Positions 1 to 9,168 are shown, numbered from the stretch's first letter. The stretch: DNA of 64,000 bases from BOG-908 sp963795825 (GCA_963795825.1 CAWCIW010000001.1:1240001-1304000); one strand, 5' to 3'. A program made the numbers and translations. Notes: a model not told the origin generated them from the letters alone.

Positions 1-1073
1 GCGACGGGCAGGCGGAAGCGTCGCCGCAGCACTGCCGCGCCGAGAACCGCCAGCCCCGCGGCGAGTGCCAGGCCGGCGAGAACCACCTCGCGCAGGAAGT
101 CCGGGTCTTCGCGCACAGCCGCGAAATCCGGCCGGCGGCTGAACGGCCAGATCGGCTGCAGGTGCATCGCCGGCGGCAACCCGCTGAGCACGATCGCGGC
201 CGCCACGATGGCCAGCGCCGCGCCGGTTTGCAGCGCGATGCTGCGGACGAGAACGCGACGGTGATCGCCGCGCAGCAAAGCAGGGGCGAAGCGGTAGCGG
301 TTGGCCGCCGCAAAGCCCAGCAGCACGGCGAACAGCGCGGCTTTCACCAGCACCATCCAGCCATACGCCGTGCCGACCAGCCCGGGCAGGCTGCCCACCA
401 GCACCCAGCCCTGCACCGCGGCCGAGGCCACCAGCAGCAGGATGCAGCATTGGCCGAGCGGCGAGAACCAGCGCGCCGCCAGTGCGCCCAGGCGCGGCGG
501 CGCATGGCGCACCACGATCAGCAAAGGTATCAACCCGCCGAGCCACCCGGCCGCGCCCAGCAAATGCAGCACGTCCATGCCGAGCAGCAGGCCCGGGCCG
601 CCCTCCATCGCAGCGGCGTGGCTGTGGCCGGCCTGTAGGCACAAAGCGGCGGCGGCCAAGCCGAACGCCGCGTGCTGGCGGATACCGGGCACTCCCCGCA
701 GTCCGATCACCGCGGCCAGCAGCGGCAAGGCGGCGAGCTGCAGCGCCGTCACATGGCCGAACGCGGTGGTGCGCAGCACGGCGGGGACGGCGGCAAACGC
801 GGCGCGCGCGCTATCCGCATCGGCCATGCCGCCCGCCGCGAGCACCAGCCAGGCCAGCGTGGCCACGAACGCGGCCGCGATGCTGGCCTGGGCGAGCACG
901 GTCAGCCGTCGCCCGACGGCACCGCGCAGATCGGCAGGTGCGGCGGCGAACGCCCGTGGCAGCACCAGGCTGCGAAAGGCGAGCGCGCCCGTAACCGACA
1001 GCCATCCCGCGACGGCCAAGCCGCGCGCGATGGCAAGCGGCGCGCCGCCCTGTAGGTCGAACGGCGGGATCAT
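1..1073 (-). CDS. copD: CopD-family copper resistance membrane protein (3' end outside window)
   Basis: The frame opens with an ATG at 1073 (MIPPFDLQGG) and stays open to the window edge, so at least 357 residues are present and the C-terminus is missing. It encodes a hydrophobic polytopic inner-membrane protein with about eight predicted helices. A His-rich stretch at about residues 150-152 (AGHSHAAAMEGG) is followed near residue 167 by DVLHLLGAAGWLGG, the conserved His-containing helix of the CopD/PcoD family, which is thought to import or handle copper together with periplasmic CopC. The start lies three bases after the copC stop, so the two are almost certainly co-transcribed. A second CopC-CopD pair lies at 3.4-5.5 kb on the other strand. 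Confidence 0.85.
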   Translation of the reverse strand, partial: MIPPFDLQGGAPLAIARGLAVAGWLSVTGALAFRSLVLPRAFAAAPADLRGAVGRRLTVLAQASIAAAFVATLAWLVLAAGGMADADSARAAFAAVPAVLRTTAFGHVTALQLAALPLLAAVIGLRGVPGIRQHAAFGLAAAALCLQAGHSHAAAMEGGPGLLLGMDVLHLLGAAGWLGGLIPLLIVVRHAPPRLGALAARWFSPLGQCCILLLVASAAVQGWVLVGSLPGLVGTAYGWMVLVKAALFAVLLGFAAANRYRFAPALLRGDHRRVLVRSIALQTGAALAIVAAAIVLSGLPPAMHLQPIWPFSRRPDFAAVREDPDFLREVVLAGLALAAGLAVLGAAVLRRRFRLPV

Positions 1074-1076
1074 CGC

Positions 1077-1418
1077 TCAGCGTGCTACGGTGAACCGGAA
1101 CTTGCCCTGCGATTTATGGGTGTCCCCGCTGGTCACATGCCAGGTGACGAGATAGGTGCCGGGCGGAAGTTTGGGGATGCCGACTGCCAACTTGGCTTTG
1201 TCGGAGCCGGCGAGGTGCGCGGCTTCAGTCTCCTCGTGCGTTCCGGCCTGGTCGGTGACTTCGATTTTCGAGAATGCCGGTTCTACGGCCTGGGTGAAGG
1301 TCAGGACGATTTCGGTGGGCGATGCGGGGACGGTGCTGCCTACGCGGGGTGTGGCTAAGTCGAGGAAGGCGTGGGCGTGGGAGGAGGTGGCGTAGAACAG
1401 GAAGGGGAGAAGGAAGAA
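1077..1418 (-). CDS. copC: CopC-like periplasmic copper-binding protein (start unresolved)
   Basis: The frame encodes a single CopC/YobA domain: a mature N-terminus HAFLDLATPRVGSTVPASPT, then ...SKIEVTDQAG... and the C-terminal copper-ligand region SGDTHKSQGKFRFTV. The mature N-terminal His after the SHA/HAF cleavage site and the late His are the usual Cu(II) ligands. No ATG, GTG or TTG lies in frame between the domain and the intergenic element E1. The hydrophobic signal segment FFLLPFLFYATSSHA is entered directly from the E1 arm, which reads QKRRP in this frame and would supply the positively charged n-region. The start is therefore unresolved: a CTG, an error-induced frame change, or an element-derived N-terminus. 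It ends three bases before copD. Confidence 0.75.
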   Translation of the reverse strand, partial: FFLLPFLFYATSSHAHAFLDLATPRVGSTVPASPTEIVLTFTQAVEPAFSKIEVTDQAGTHEETEAAHLAGSDKAKLAVGIPKLPPGTYLVTWHVTSGDTHKSQGKFRFTVAR

Positions 1419-1610
1419 AGGCCTTCTTTTTTGAAAAAAAGAAGCAAAAAACTTTTGCTCTGACGCCGCGGCGAGTGTGGTGTTTCGGGCGGAGAGCGCC
1501 GACCGCCATTTGATGCCAGCCCGGACCGACGGAAAGGCAAACCGAAGCGCCGATGCCACCGGGAGAGCAAAAGTTTTTTGGTCCTTTTTTTCAAAAAAGG
1601 ACTGCTTGCT
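1411..1610. repeat. Intergenic nested-palindrome element E1 (arms A/B)
   Basis: The left arm at 1419-1458 contains the hairpin CTTCTTTTTTGAAAAAAAGAAG followed by CAAAAAACTTTTGCTC. The right arm at 1566-1607 is the inverted counterpart with a variant stem, GTCCTTTTTTTCAAAAAAGGAC. Between them is a GC-rich core starting GACGCCGCGG. It lies between two tandem minus-strand genes and abuts the copC coding region. Confidence 0.9.
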
Positions 1611-1636
1611 TGCTATCTTGCCCATGTTATCCACCC

Positions 1637-2611
1637 TCACTCTCCAAACAACGGCGCGCCAAGCCCGCGCGGATACAGATCATCCAGGAACACATGCACC
1701 TGGAAAATCACGCCGACATTCGTGCCGGACGCTTTCGTAAGTGGTATCAGCGCTTCCAGCCCGACCTGGTACCAGCTGCGCAGGTAGATCACCCCGGGTG
1801 CGATGGTCCAGCTATTGGCCGAATTGCGCGGCCGCGAAATGGCAGCGGAGGCGCTCACCTCGACCAGCGGTATGAGATGCGCGATCGGTTCCGGCAGCCC
1901 ATAGTCCTTGATCTGCGCCTGCAGGAACGGGATGCTGTACTGCACGGAAAAAGCGCCGGTCACCGCATTCGGATTGCCGCTGTTGGATTGCAGCGCGGCC
2001 AGCGGCGTCATCGACGGCACCGTAGGGCCCGGCATGATCGCCTGCGTGTTCTTCAGCGCGCGGTCGGCGAGCGCGTAGCTGAACTCGCCGGTGAACGCGA
2101 TCGGCTGCAGCGCGGGGATGGGGATCTCCTCGAGGTCCTTGCCGAAATACACCGTGGGCGCGGTGTTGCCGTAAGCATCCGCACCGGTATGCGTGGTGCC
2201 GGTATGGCCGAATTCGCGTACGACCCCGAACCCCAGCACGAAATCGTGGTCGGGGCTCAGGCATTTCGACCATTTCGCCGTCACCGCCAGATCGTCCCAG
2301 CCGGTCTGCGTCTTGGCGTCATTCGTCTGATTTACCGTGTAGTTGTCGTTGAAGCCGATGCCGAACTCTTCCGTCAGGCGCTTGTCGTATTCGAATTGCA
2401 CGGAGGTGTCGTGGCCCGGCCCTGGTCCGCCATCGGCGGCGGCGCGGGTGTAGACGATTTGCGGGAGGGTGACCTCGTCGGCCACGCCGGGATCGTCCAG
2501 CGTTAGCGTTACGGGAAAGACGCGGCTGCCGCAGACGGCGTGGGCAAGCGCGTGTGTCGCTTGCAGTCCGCTCGCGCAGGCAAGCGCGGCCACGGCCAGA
2601 TATCGTTGCAT
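1637..2611 (-). CDS. Secreted protein, probable outer-membrane barrel, of the copper cluster
   Basis: This 324-residue protein starts at ATG 2611 behind an AGGACC-like ribosome site and has a clear Sec signal peptide (MQRYLAVAALACASGLQATHALA). The mature protein has no transmembrane helices and is rich in alternating polar and aromatic segments (FEYDKRLTEEFGIGFND, YFGKDLEEIPIPALQPIAFT, PGVIYLRSWYQVGLEALIPL), a pattern typical of outer-membrane beta-barrels such as the MetA-pathway/transporter-like families. It lies between a DUF2946-like gene upstream and copC-copD downstream on the same strand, so a role in copper handling at the outer membrane is plausible but inferred from context. No exact family is recognised. 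Confidence 0.7.
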   Translation of the reverse strand: MQRYLAVAALACASGLQATHALAHAVCGSRVFPVTLTLDDPGVADEVTLPQIVYTRAAADGGPGPGHDTSVQFEYDKRLTEEFGIGFNDNYTVNQTNDAKTQTGWDDLAVTAKWSKCLSPDHDFVLGFGVVREFGHTGTTHTGADAYGNTAPTVYFGKDLEEIPIPALQPIAFTGEFSYALADRALKNTQAIMPGPTVPSMTPLAALQSNSGNPNAVTGAFSVQYSIPFLQAQIKDYGLPEPIAHLIPLVEVSASAAISRPRNSANSWTIAPGVIYLRSWYQVGLEALIPLTKASGTNVGVIFQVHVFLDDLYPRGLGAPLFGE

Positions 2612-2684
2612 CGGAAAGGTCCTGTCTGTCTGGTCAAAACGACGCAGGCTGCGTGCGCGTTGGCACGCGCTGCGGACGAAGTTG

Positions 2685-3065
2685 TCAGACAGGAACGGGC
2701 GGGCCTCTGGGATAGGCGGCGGCGATGGCGCGTCCGGGTGGCCCGCGCGACCAGCACGCGCGGCGTGGGGCCGCGCGCAGAATTTGCGGCCGCGGCAAGG
2801 CCGGTTCCATGGGCGACAGGGCCAAGAGAGCAACGCCCGCCAGGCCATTGTGCAACACGGCCGCCTGCTGCGACTGGTGCGGCAACACCGGCTTGCCATG
2901 ATCGGCTCCCTGGCCGGCATGACAGAATATCGTGGCGGCTTGCAGGGCGGACAGCGGCGCGGCGATTTCGGCCCGGACCTGGCCGGACACGATCAGAAGC
3001 ACCGCCAGCAAGGCGGCCAGGGCCAGGCGGCTGATCGACCGAAGCGGGGCTCGGGTGTGGCTCAC
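2685..3065 (-). CDS. DUF2946-like small protein
   Basis: This 126-residue protein has an N-terminal hydrophobic segment (SRLALAALLAVLLIVSGQVRA) that can act as a signal peptide or anchor. It is followed by a Cys/His stretch, IFCHAGQGADHGKPVLPHQS, resembling the metal-ligand region of the DUF2946 proteins that usually accompany copper-resistance or TonB-receptor genes. The C-terminal 30 residues are Arg/Pro-rich and less convincing, so a frame error near the 3' end is possible. It is 73 bases upstream of the barrel-like gene and probably belongs to the same copper-responsive operon. The function is unknown. Confidence 0.55.
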   Translation of the reverse strand: MSHTRAPLRSISRLALAALLAVLLIVSGQVRAEIAAPLSALQAATIFCHAGQGADHGKPVLPHQSQQAAVLHNGLAGVALLALSPMEPALPRPQILRAAPRRACWSRGPPGRAIAAAYPRGPPVPV

Positions 3066-3091
3066 GCCGGGAGCAGTAGCACTCGAGGCGC

Positions 3092-3112
3092 AGAAAGAAA
3101 GGCCTTCTTTTC
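3092..3112. repeat. Remnant of an element arm
   Basis: AAGAAAGGCCTTCTTTTCAG matches the outer half of an A-type element arm but lacks the rest of the hairpin and any partner arm. It looks like a decayed copy. Confidence 0.5.
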
Positions 3113-3133
3113 AGCCGGACGGACAACATGTGC

Positions 3134-3166
3134 GTCCGGAAAGCCGTGCTGGACGGCTTTCCGGAC
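3134..3166. terminator. 14-bp perfect hairpin downstream of the small lipoprotein gene
   Basis: GTCCGGAAAGCCGT and ACGGCTTTCCGGAC form a perfect 14-bp stem around a 5-base loop, starting seven bases past the stop of the 43-residue lipoprotein gene (minus strand). There is no uridine tract, so it may be a transcript-end stabiliser or a Rho-dependent site rather than a classical intrinsic terminator. Confidence 0.5.
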
Positions 3167-3172
3167 CGGGCC

Positions 3173-3304
3173 TCAATAGACGGCGCAGCGCGCGGGGTGC
3201 ACGCCGCCATACGGGCCGACATAGCCGGGCCGGCAGCCGGCCACGCAGCCGCTCACGCTCATCGCGGCGCTCAGCAACAGGAGGGTCGCTAACACTCTAC
3301 GCAT
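3173..3304 (-). CDS. 43-residue predicted lipoprotein
   Basis: A short frame starts at ATG 3304 and ends at TGA 3173. It encodes MRRVLATLLLLSAAM followed by the lipobox SVSGC (Cys20), a classic signal peptidase II site. The mature peptide, about 24 residues, is rich in Gly, Pro, Tyr and Cys (VAGCRPGYVGPYGGVHPARC). It resembles the tiny lipoproteins often missed by gene finders. It heads the minus-strand copper cluster and is followed by a strong hairpin, so it may be a separate transcript. The function is unknown. Confidence 0.65.
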   Translation of the reverse strand: MRRVLATLLLLSAAMSVSGCVAGCRPGYVGPYGGVHPARCAVY

Positions 3305-3457
3305 ATCGGTAATCCTCGAAGTTCACGTCCGGCTTCTACGCTTTTTCCTGTGTCAGAAACGCGGCAATCGCGAAACGTACTGTGACAATTGGCGAGCTTG
3401 CCGCATTGCGCTACACCGCCGCCGCTCCACCCATGCCGAGCCGATGGAATATCTCCG

Positions 3458-3817
3458 ATGCGCCTTCTCGCCTGCCTGCTTGCCTGCCTCGCTGCCCTGG
3501 GCGCCAGCCCCGCCGCAGCGCACGCTGTACTAATCGACAGCACGCCGGCGCCGCACGGCCATGTGCCGGCCGGACATTTGTCGCTCGTTTTGCGCTACAA
3601 CAGCCGGGTGGATGCCGGGCGCTCCAAGCTCGTGCTGCGGCATGGCGACGCAGAATCCCGGCTGGCACAGACCGCCGGCGCCACGCCGGACGTGTTGCTG
3701 GCCCCGCTGGACCTGGCGCCGGGCGATTACGTGGTTGCCTGGCAGGTGCTGGCGACCGACGGCCATATCACGCGCGGCACGGTGCCGTTCAGCGTCGACA
3801 CGGCGGGCGGCAAATAG
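3458..3817 (+). CDS. copC: CopC-like periplasmic copper-binding protein, second copy
   Basis: This is a 119-residue secreted protein. The signal peptide MRLLACLLACLAALGASPAA ends before AHAVLIDSTPAP, placing a His near the mature N-terminus as in CopC. The rest is one CopC immunoglobulin-like domain with LSLVLRYNSRVDAGRSKLVL and the C-terminal ATDGHITRGTVPFSV, whose His is the second copper ligand. ATG 3458 is chosen because it begins the signal peptide. copD follows after one base. The protein is diverged from the copy at 1.1 kb, so the two clusters are paralogues rather than a recent duplication. Confidence 0.88.
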   Translation: MRLLACLLACLAALGASPAAAHAVLIDSTPAPHGHVPAGHLSLVLRYNSRVDAGRSKLVLRHGDAESRLAQTAGATPDVLLAPLDLAPGDYVVAWQVLATDGHITRGTVPFSVDTAGGK

Positions 3818-3818
3818 G

Positions 3819-5456
3819 GTGAACCGCCTCGTCGACCTGATCGGCTACGTCGGCATCCTGCTGCATGGCCTGGTGATCGTCAGCCAGTCCATGGCGCTGG
3901 GTGGCATGCTGTTCCTGGTGCTGCTCGCGCGGCCGTTCGCAGCTGAACTCGGCTCCGTGGTGGGGCGCACGGCGGCGATCGCGGCGTGGAGTGCGGTGGC
4001 ACTGGTGGGCGTGGAAACGGTGAACGTAGCGCTGCAAACCGCGGTGCTGGTGACCACCGTCGACCTGCCGGTGAGCAACGTGCTGTCTGCGAACTTCGCT
4101 GTTGCCGGCATCATCAAAACGATCGCCGCGTCCGTGCTGGCGGTGCTGCTGTGGCGCCGCGCCGCATCGCCTTTGCTGGTGGCTGTTGGCGCCGTGGAGC
4201 TCGCGGCCGCCACGCTGACGACGCACGCCGCCGCGCGCCTGTCCGACAACGGATTGCTGCTCGGCGTGGAGGCGCTGCACCAATTGGGCGCGGCGATCTG
4301 GATCGGTGGCATACCGTGTTTCGTGATGGCGCTCGCGCGCCTGCAGGATGGCGGTGCGCTGCGCCTGGTGGGCGCGCGGTTCTCGCGCATGTCGATGGCC
4401 GGGGTCGCGTGCATCCTGGCGTCCGGCGTGACGATGTCGGTATTCTATATCGGCAGTTGGGCCGGGTTGTACGGCACAGCGTACGGCGTGATGGTGGGCG
4501 CGAAAATCGGCATGTTCACCATGCTGCTGGCGCTCGGGCTGGGCAATTTCCTGGTGACCGAGAGGATGCGGCGCGATCCCACCACGCCGGTATTGCGCCT
4601 GCGCCGCTTTGCCGAGGTGGAGATCGGCATTGGTTTCACCGTGTTCTTTGCCGCGGCCTCGCTCACCTCCGTGCCGCCGGCGATCGACCTTACCACCGAC
4701 CGCGCGACCTGGCCGGAAATCGTGGCGCGCGACCTTTCCCCGCGCTGGCCGGTTCTGGTATCGCCAGACCATGCGCGGCTGGGCATTCCGGCCTTGCAGG
4801 CGCAGCTCGATGCGGAGGCCCGCGCGCGTGCGGCAGAACCACGCGCCGCGTTCGTGGAGGGCTCCGGCGATCTGCCGCCGCGCAATGCGGACGATATCGC
4901 GTGGTCCGAATACAACCACCATTGGGCCGGGCTGTTCGTGTTGGCGATCGGCGTGCTGGCGCTGCTGAACCAGGCGGGCGTGCGCTGGGCCAGGCACTGG
5001 CCGCTGGTGTTTCTCGGATTGTCCGCGTTTCTTTTCCTGCGCTCGGATCCGGAGGTGTGGCCGCTTGGATCTATAGGATTGCTGGAATCGCTGCGTGACG
5101 CCGAGGTGGTGCAGCATCGGCTGTTTGCGTTAATGCCGCTGCTGTTCGGCGTGTTCGAATGGTGCGTGCGCACCGGGCGGCTGCGCAGCCGGGCGGCGGC
5201 CCAGGTATTTCCGCTGATATGCGCCGGCGGCGGCGCGCTGCTGCTGACGCATAACCACACGATCGCCAACGTGAAGGATGCGCTGCTTATCGAGTTCACG
5301 CACACGCCGCTGGCGCTGACGTCGATTGTGGCGGGCTGGGCGAGGTGGCTGGAGATACGGCTACCGGCGGGGCGCGGGGCGGTGGTGGCCGGGTGGGTTT
5401 GGCCTTGCTGTTTCGTGCTGATCGGGTTGATGCTGGTGTTCTATAGGGAGGCGTAA
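3819..5456 (+). CDS. copD: CopD-family copper resistance membrane protein, second copy
   Basis: This 545-residue polytopic membrane protein starts with GTG at 3819, one base after the copC stop, so the two are translationally coupled. The N-terminal half is the CopD domain with LLGVEALHQLGAAIWIGG, the conserved His helix, and further helices such as VGAKIGMFTMLLALGLGNFL. A soluble loop at about residues 290-365 (ATWPEIVARDLSPRWPVL) is followed by a second membrane bundle containing the His-rich segments SEYNHHWAGLF and LTHNHTIANV. The extension makes it longer than minimal CopD and resembles fused CopD/CtaG-type arrangements. Expected role: copper transfer across the inner membrane with CopC. 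Confidence 0.87.
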   Translation: MNRLVDLIGYVGILLHGLVIVSQSMALGGMLFLVLLARPFAAELGSVVGRTAAIAAWSAVALVGVETVNVALQTAVLVTTVDLPVSNVLSANFAVAGIIKTIAASVLAVLLWRRAASPLLVAVGAVELAAATLTTHAAARLSDNGLLLGVEALHQLGAAIWIGGIPCFVMALARLQDGGALRLVGARFSRMSMAGVACILASGVTMSVFYIGSWAGLYGTAYGVMVGAKIGMFTMLLALGLGNFLVTERMRRDPTTPVLRLRRFAEVEIGIGFTVFFAAASLTSVPPAIDLTTDRATWPEIVARDLSPRWPVLVSPDHARLGIPALQAQLDAEARARAAEPRAAFVEGSGDLPPRNADDIAWSEYNHHWAGLFVLAIGVLALLNQAGVRWARHWPLVFLGLSAFLFLRSDPEVWPLGSIGLLESLRDAEVVQHRLFALMPLLFGVFEWCVRTGRLRSRAAAQVFPLICAGGGALLLTHNHTIANVKDALLIEFTHTPLALTSIVAGWARWLEIRLPAGRGAVVAGWVWPCCFVLIGLMLVFYREA

Positions 5457-5630
5457 GGACGGCCTTCTTTTTCGAGAAAAAAAGAAGCTTTCGCCATCAT
5501 CCCTGCTCCGGGCATGCGCCGATCTGCCAGCACATGCGCCTGCCGACGTAGTGATGCCTACGGTGCAGGCGTCGTGATAAAAGCTTTTTGCTTCTTTTTC
5601 TCGAAAAAGAAGGCCTTGCTTCCTTCGCTT
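5455..5630. repeat. Intergenic nested-palindrome element E2 (arms A/A)
   Basis: The left arm at 5461-5490 is truncated after the first hairpin (CTTCTTTTTCGAGAAAAA). The right arm at 5564-5627 is complete: GTGCAGGCGTCG, AAAAGCTTTTTG, then CTTCTTTTTCTCGAAAAAGAAG and GGCCTTGCTTCC. It lies between tandem plus-strand genes, ending 16 bases before the next start. Confidence 0.9.
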
Positions 5631-5645
5631 TTGGAGTGTCCGCCA

Positions 5646-7545
5646 GTGCGTGTTTTCCTGATTGCTGCCAGCCTGTTCTGCACCACCCTGCACGCGCAAA
5701 CGCTAACGAGCGAAACCCCCAAAACCTTCACCCCCGTGACGAAAAGCTTCGACTACGAGCGCCGCGACGTGATGATACCGATGCGTGACGGCGTGCATCT
5801 CCACACCGTGATCCTGGTGCCGCGCGGTGCGCACCGGGCGCCGATGCTGCTGACCCGCACGCCGTATAACGCCACGGAGCTGACGAGCTACGGTCACAGC
5901 GCGCATCTCGTGGTCAGCCTGGACGGGTATGACAACGCGGACGACGTGATCGTCAATTCCGGCTATATACGCGTGGTTCAGGACGTGCGCGGGAAATACA
6001 AGTCCGAAGGCGACTACGTGATGAACCGGCCGCTGGTCGGGCCTTTGAACGACACCAAGGTCGATCACGCGACGGACACCTACGACACGATCGAGTGGCT
6101 GGTGCACAACGTGCCGGAGAGCAACGGTCGCGTGGGCACGATCGGCATTTCGTATGACGGGTTCACCACGCTGATGAGCCTGATACATCCGCATCCGGCG
6201 CTGAAGGTGGCGGTGCCGATGAACCCGATGGTGGATGGCTGGATCGGCGACGACTGGTTCCATCGCGGCGCCTTTCGCATGTTGGGCAGCCTGAACTACA
6301 TCTACGAGCAGGAAGCCACCCGCGCCAACGACGAGAAATGGTGGACCGACCATTACGACGATTACGATGCGGCCTTGGAAGCGGGTTCGGCCGGTGCGCT
6401 GGCGCAGAGCCACGGCGAGGAGGCGATCGGCTTCTACCAGAAGCTGACGCAGCATACGGCCTACGACGATTTCTGGAAGAACCAGGCGGTGGACAAATTG
6501 CTGGCCGCCCAGCCGATCACAGTGCCCACATTGCTGGTGCACAGCCTTTGGGACCAGGAGGATATTTACGGCGCGCTGGCGGTGTATGCCGCGCTGCATG
6601 CGCGTGCCGATTCGGCCGGCAAGCTGTTTCTGGCGATGGGCCCTTGGCATCACGGCCAGGCGATCGACGCGGACCAGATGCTCGGCGAAATCGGCTTCGG
6701 CGCAGATACCGGCTTGTATTTCCGCCAGCACATATTGCGTCCGTTCCTCGACCATTACCTGAAGGACGATGCGCCGGCGATGGATGTGGCGCCGGTCAGC
6801 GCGTTTGAGAGCGGGACAAACCGCTGGCTGCGTTTGCAGAGTTGGCCGCAGGGTTGCGCCGCCTCGTGCGCCATCACGAAGGTTGCGATGCATCTGCTGC
6901 CGGGCGCGAAACTGTCGCCGGACATGACGGACGCTGCGGGTGTTTCCGCTTACGTGTCGGATCCCGCAAAGCCGGTGCCGTTCATCCAGCGGCCGATCCA
7001 TCTGCTGGCGGATGGCGAGGCGGATAGCTGGCGCAACTGGCTGGCCAGCGACCAGCGCGAGGCGAGCACGCGCCCCGATGTGCTGAGCTTCACCACGGAC
7101 CGGCTGACCGCGCCGGTGAAGATCGCCGGCGCGCCGATTGCGAAGTTAGACGCCAGCACCAGCGGGACTGACGCCGATTTTGTGGTGAAGGTGATCGATG
7201 TGTATCCCGACGAGGTGGCGCAGACGCCGCGCCTGGGCGGCTACCAGTTGATGGTGTCGGCCGATATCCTGCGCGGCCGCTACAGGAAAGCCTACGACAA
7301 GCCCGAAGCGATACCGGCCAACACGAAGCAGCCTTATGTGTTCGCCCTGCCGAATGCGAACCATGTGTTCCTGCCCGGGCACCGCATCATGGTGCAGGTG
7401 CAATCCACGCTGGTTTCCGCTCTACGACCGCAATCCGCAAACCTATGTGGACAACATATTCTTCGCCAAGCCTGGCGACTACAAAGCAGCGGACGTGAAG
7501 ATATATGCCGACAGCGTTGTCGAATTGCCGGTGGTGAAGCAATGA
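5646..7545 (+). CDS. Secreted CocE/NonD-family hydrolase (frame break near 7412)
   Basis: A GTG at 5646 gives a signal peptide (VRVFLIAASLFCTTLHAQT) and a ~630-residue product of the X-Pro dipeptidyl-peptidase/cocaine-esterase family. The alpha/beta-hydrolase nucleophile is in IGISYDGFTT (GxSYDG). The oxyanion-side motif VVQDVRGKYKSEG and the catalytic-His region MGPWHHGQ are present. A C-terminal jelly-roll domain (about residues 440-630) contains PVKIAGAPIAKL. At about 7412 the frame moves by one base: the sequence CCACGCTGG carries one base more than needed to join QVQST to WFPLYDRNPQTYVDN, after which the family C-terminus continues to TGA 7545. The gene overlaps the ankyrin gene by ATGA. 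Likely acts on esters or amides in the periplasm; the substrate is unknown. Confidence 0.85.
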
Positions 7546-8117
7546 CCAGGCATGCCGATCTCCTCGCCGCAATCGCGGCGGGGCAGACCGAAGCCGCCGC
7601 GGCGCTGCTCGCGGCCGACCGCATGCTTTGCGTGCACGACGACGATCCGAGCGCGCTCATGCTGGCGCTGTATCATCGGCAGACGGAGATCGCAGCGTCG
7701 ATCGCGGCGCGGCGGCAGTTCGTTACCATCTTCGAGGCGGCTGCGTTCGGCAGCGTGCCGGGTCTGCAAAATACATTGTCCGCACTGCCGGTGGCGGCAC
7801 AGGCATTTTCCGATGACGGCTTCACCGCGCTGCACCTGGCCTGCTTTTTCGGACATCCCGAAGCGGTAAGTGTGTTGCTCGCAGCAGGGGCGGATTGCAA
7901 CGCGGTGGCCAGCAACGGCTCGCTTCTACGGCCGCTGCACAGTGCGGCCACGCAGGGCAGCCTGGAGATCTGCCGCATGTTGCTGGATGCCGGTGCGGAT
8001 CCGAACGCAACCCAGCAGAGCGGCCTGACGGCGCTGCATGCGGCTGCTCTGCGCGGAGATGGCGCGCTGGCGGCGTTGCTCGTAGAGCGCGGCGCGTTGG
8101 AGAGCGACAAGCGATAA
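7542..8117 (+). CDS. Ankyrin-repeat protein
   Basis: This is a 191-residue soluble protein whose ATG overlaps the TGA of the hydrolase gene, so translation is coupled. Ankyrin repeats are evident in the second half: GFTALHLACFFGHPEAVSVL, then LRPLHSAATQGSLEICRMLL with DAGADPNATQ, then GLTALHAAALRGDGALAALL. The N-terminal half (ADLLAAIAAGQTEAAAALL) fits weaker repeats. Ankyrin proteins bind other proteins; coupling suggests it partners or inhibits the adjacent hydrolase, which is inference. There is no signal peptide, so it is probably cytoplasmic. Confidence 0.85.
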   Translation: MTRHADLLAAIAAGQTEAAAALLAADRMLCVHDDDPSALMLALYHRQTEIAASIAARRQFVTIFEAAAFGSVPGLQNTLSALPVAAQAFSDDGFTALHLACFFGHPEAVSVLLAAGADCNAVASNGSLLRPLHSAATQGSLEICRMLLDAGADPNATQQSGLTALHAAALRGDGALAALLVERGALESDKR

Positions 8118-8263
8118 GGGAGCACGCGGGCGCGGCGGCTTGTAGTCGGCGAGACGTGAAAGGATCGAGAAGACCTGCAGGTTTCAACTCGACTAATTGC
8201 GGCTAGACAACTCGCCTCGCTGTCTGCCGTTCGCGCAGCTATCGGGCAAGTCCGAGCCGCTTT

Positions 8264-9161
8264 TCAGGTGCCCATCTGCTGCACGCGCAACGTGATCGTG
8301 GCGGAAATGGAATCCCCGGGCTGCAACACGACCAACCCCGCATCGGCCACATCGTCCATCCTGCCGAACGCATCCGGCATGTTGCTGACCGGCTCGAGCC
8401 CGATGAAATCGCGCCCGGCCGGTGTGTAGAGTTGCAGATGATCCAGCGGCGGCGTCGCGGATAATGTCAGCGCCACGCCATCCTCCGGCTGTTCGACCGT
8501 CGCTTCACCGCTCCAGCCGGCGTAGCAGGTGTCGATTTCCGTGCTGCCCAGCGCACGGGAGTATGCCGAACGCCAGGGCGCCACCCACCGCCTCGCGCGC
8601 CACTGGCAGGCCGCCCGCATCGGTCGTCCAATAGGTATCCGCCTCGAAACGCAGCCGCGTGCCAGGCGTGCGCGCCACATAAGGATGCAGGCCCAGCCCG
8701 GCGGGAAACGCACGATTATCCGTGTTGCGCAGGCTCATCGTTATGCGCAGCCCCGTTGCATCCAGCGCAAAGAGCTGTTCCGCCGCGTAGGCGAACGGCC
8801 ATTGCCCCGCGGCGTCGCCCGCCGGCGAAAACGCCAGCGTCAACCGTGCCTGCGCAGCCTGCTGGTCCGCCACTGTCCACGCACGCATCCAGGCGTTGCC
8901 GTGTATCGTATTCGGTTCGTCGCCGAAATTGCGCGCGAGTTGATACGCATGGCCGGCAAACCGGAGGCGCCCACCGGCCAACCTGTTGGCGAACGGAATC
9001 AGCGGATAGGCTGCAACCGCACGGCCGCGCTGTTCGGCGAGCCGCGCATCGCGCACCGGCCGCAGGATCTCCATATCGCGCCAAATAAAGGCGGCGATCG
9101 CGCCACCCGTTTCCGCATCGAGCACCAGTCGCAGATCGCCGGCTTGCAGTTCTATACTCAT
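8264..9161 (-). CDS. galM: Aldose 1-epimerase family protein (frame break near 8565)
   Basis: The ATG at 9161 (MSIELQAGDLRLVL) begins a ~298-residue aldose-1-epimerase-like mutarotase. Visible active-site features are NTIHGNAWMRAW (first catalytic His), LGLHPYVARTPGT (second His) and GLEPVSNMPDAFGR (catalytic Glu region), together with the beta-sandwich motif FANRLAGGRLRF. Near 8565 one base too many separates AVGGALAF from the SRALGSTEIDTCYAGW segment, which lies in the next frame and runs to TGA 8264. The start is seven bases after recR, making it the last gene of the dnaX-ybaB-recR transcription unit. Sugar mutarotation is the usual role; the exact substrate cannot be read. Confidence 0.8.
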
Positions 9162-9168
9162 GATAAAC

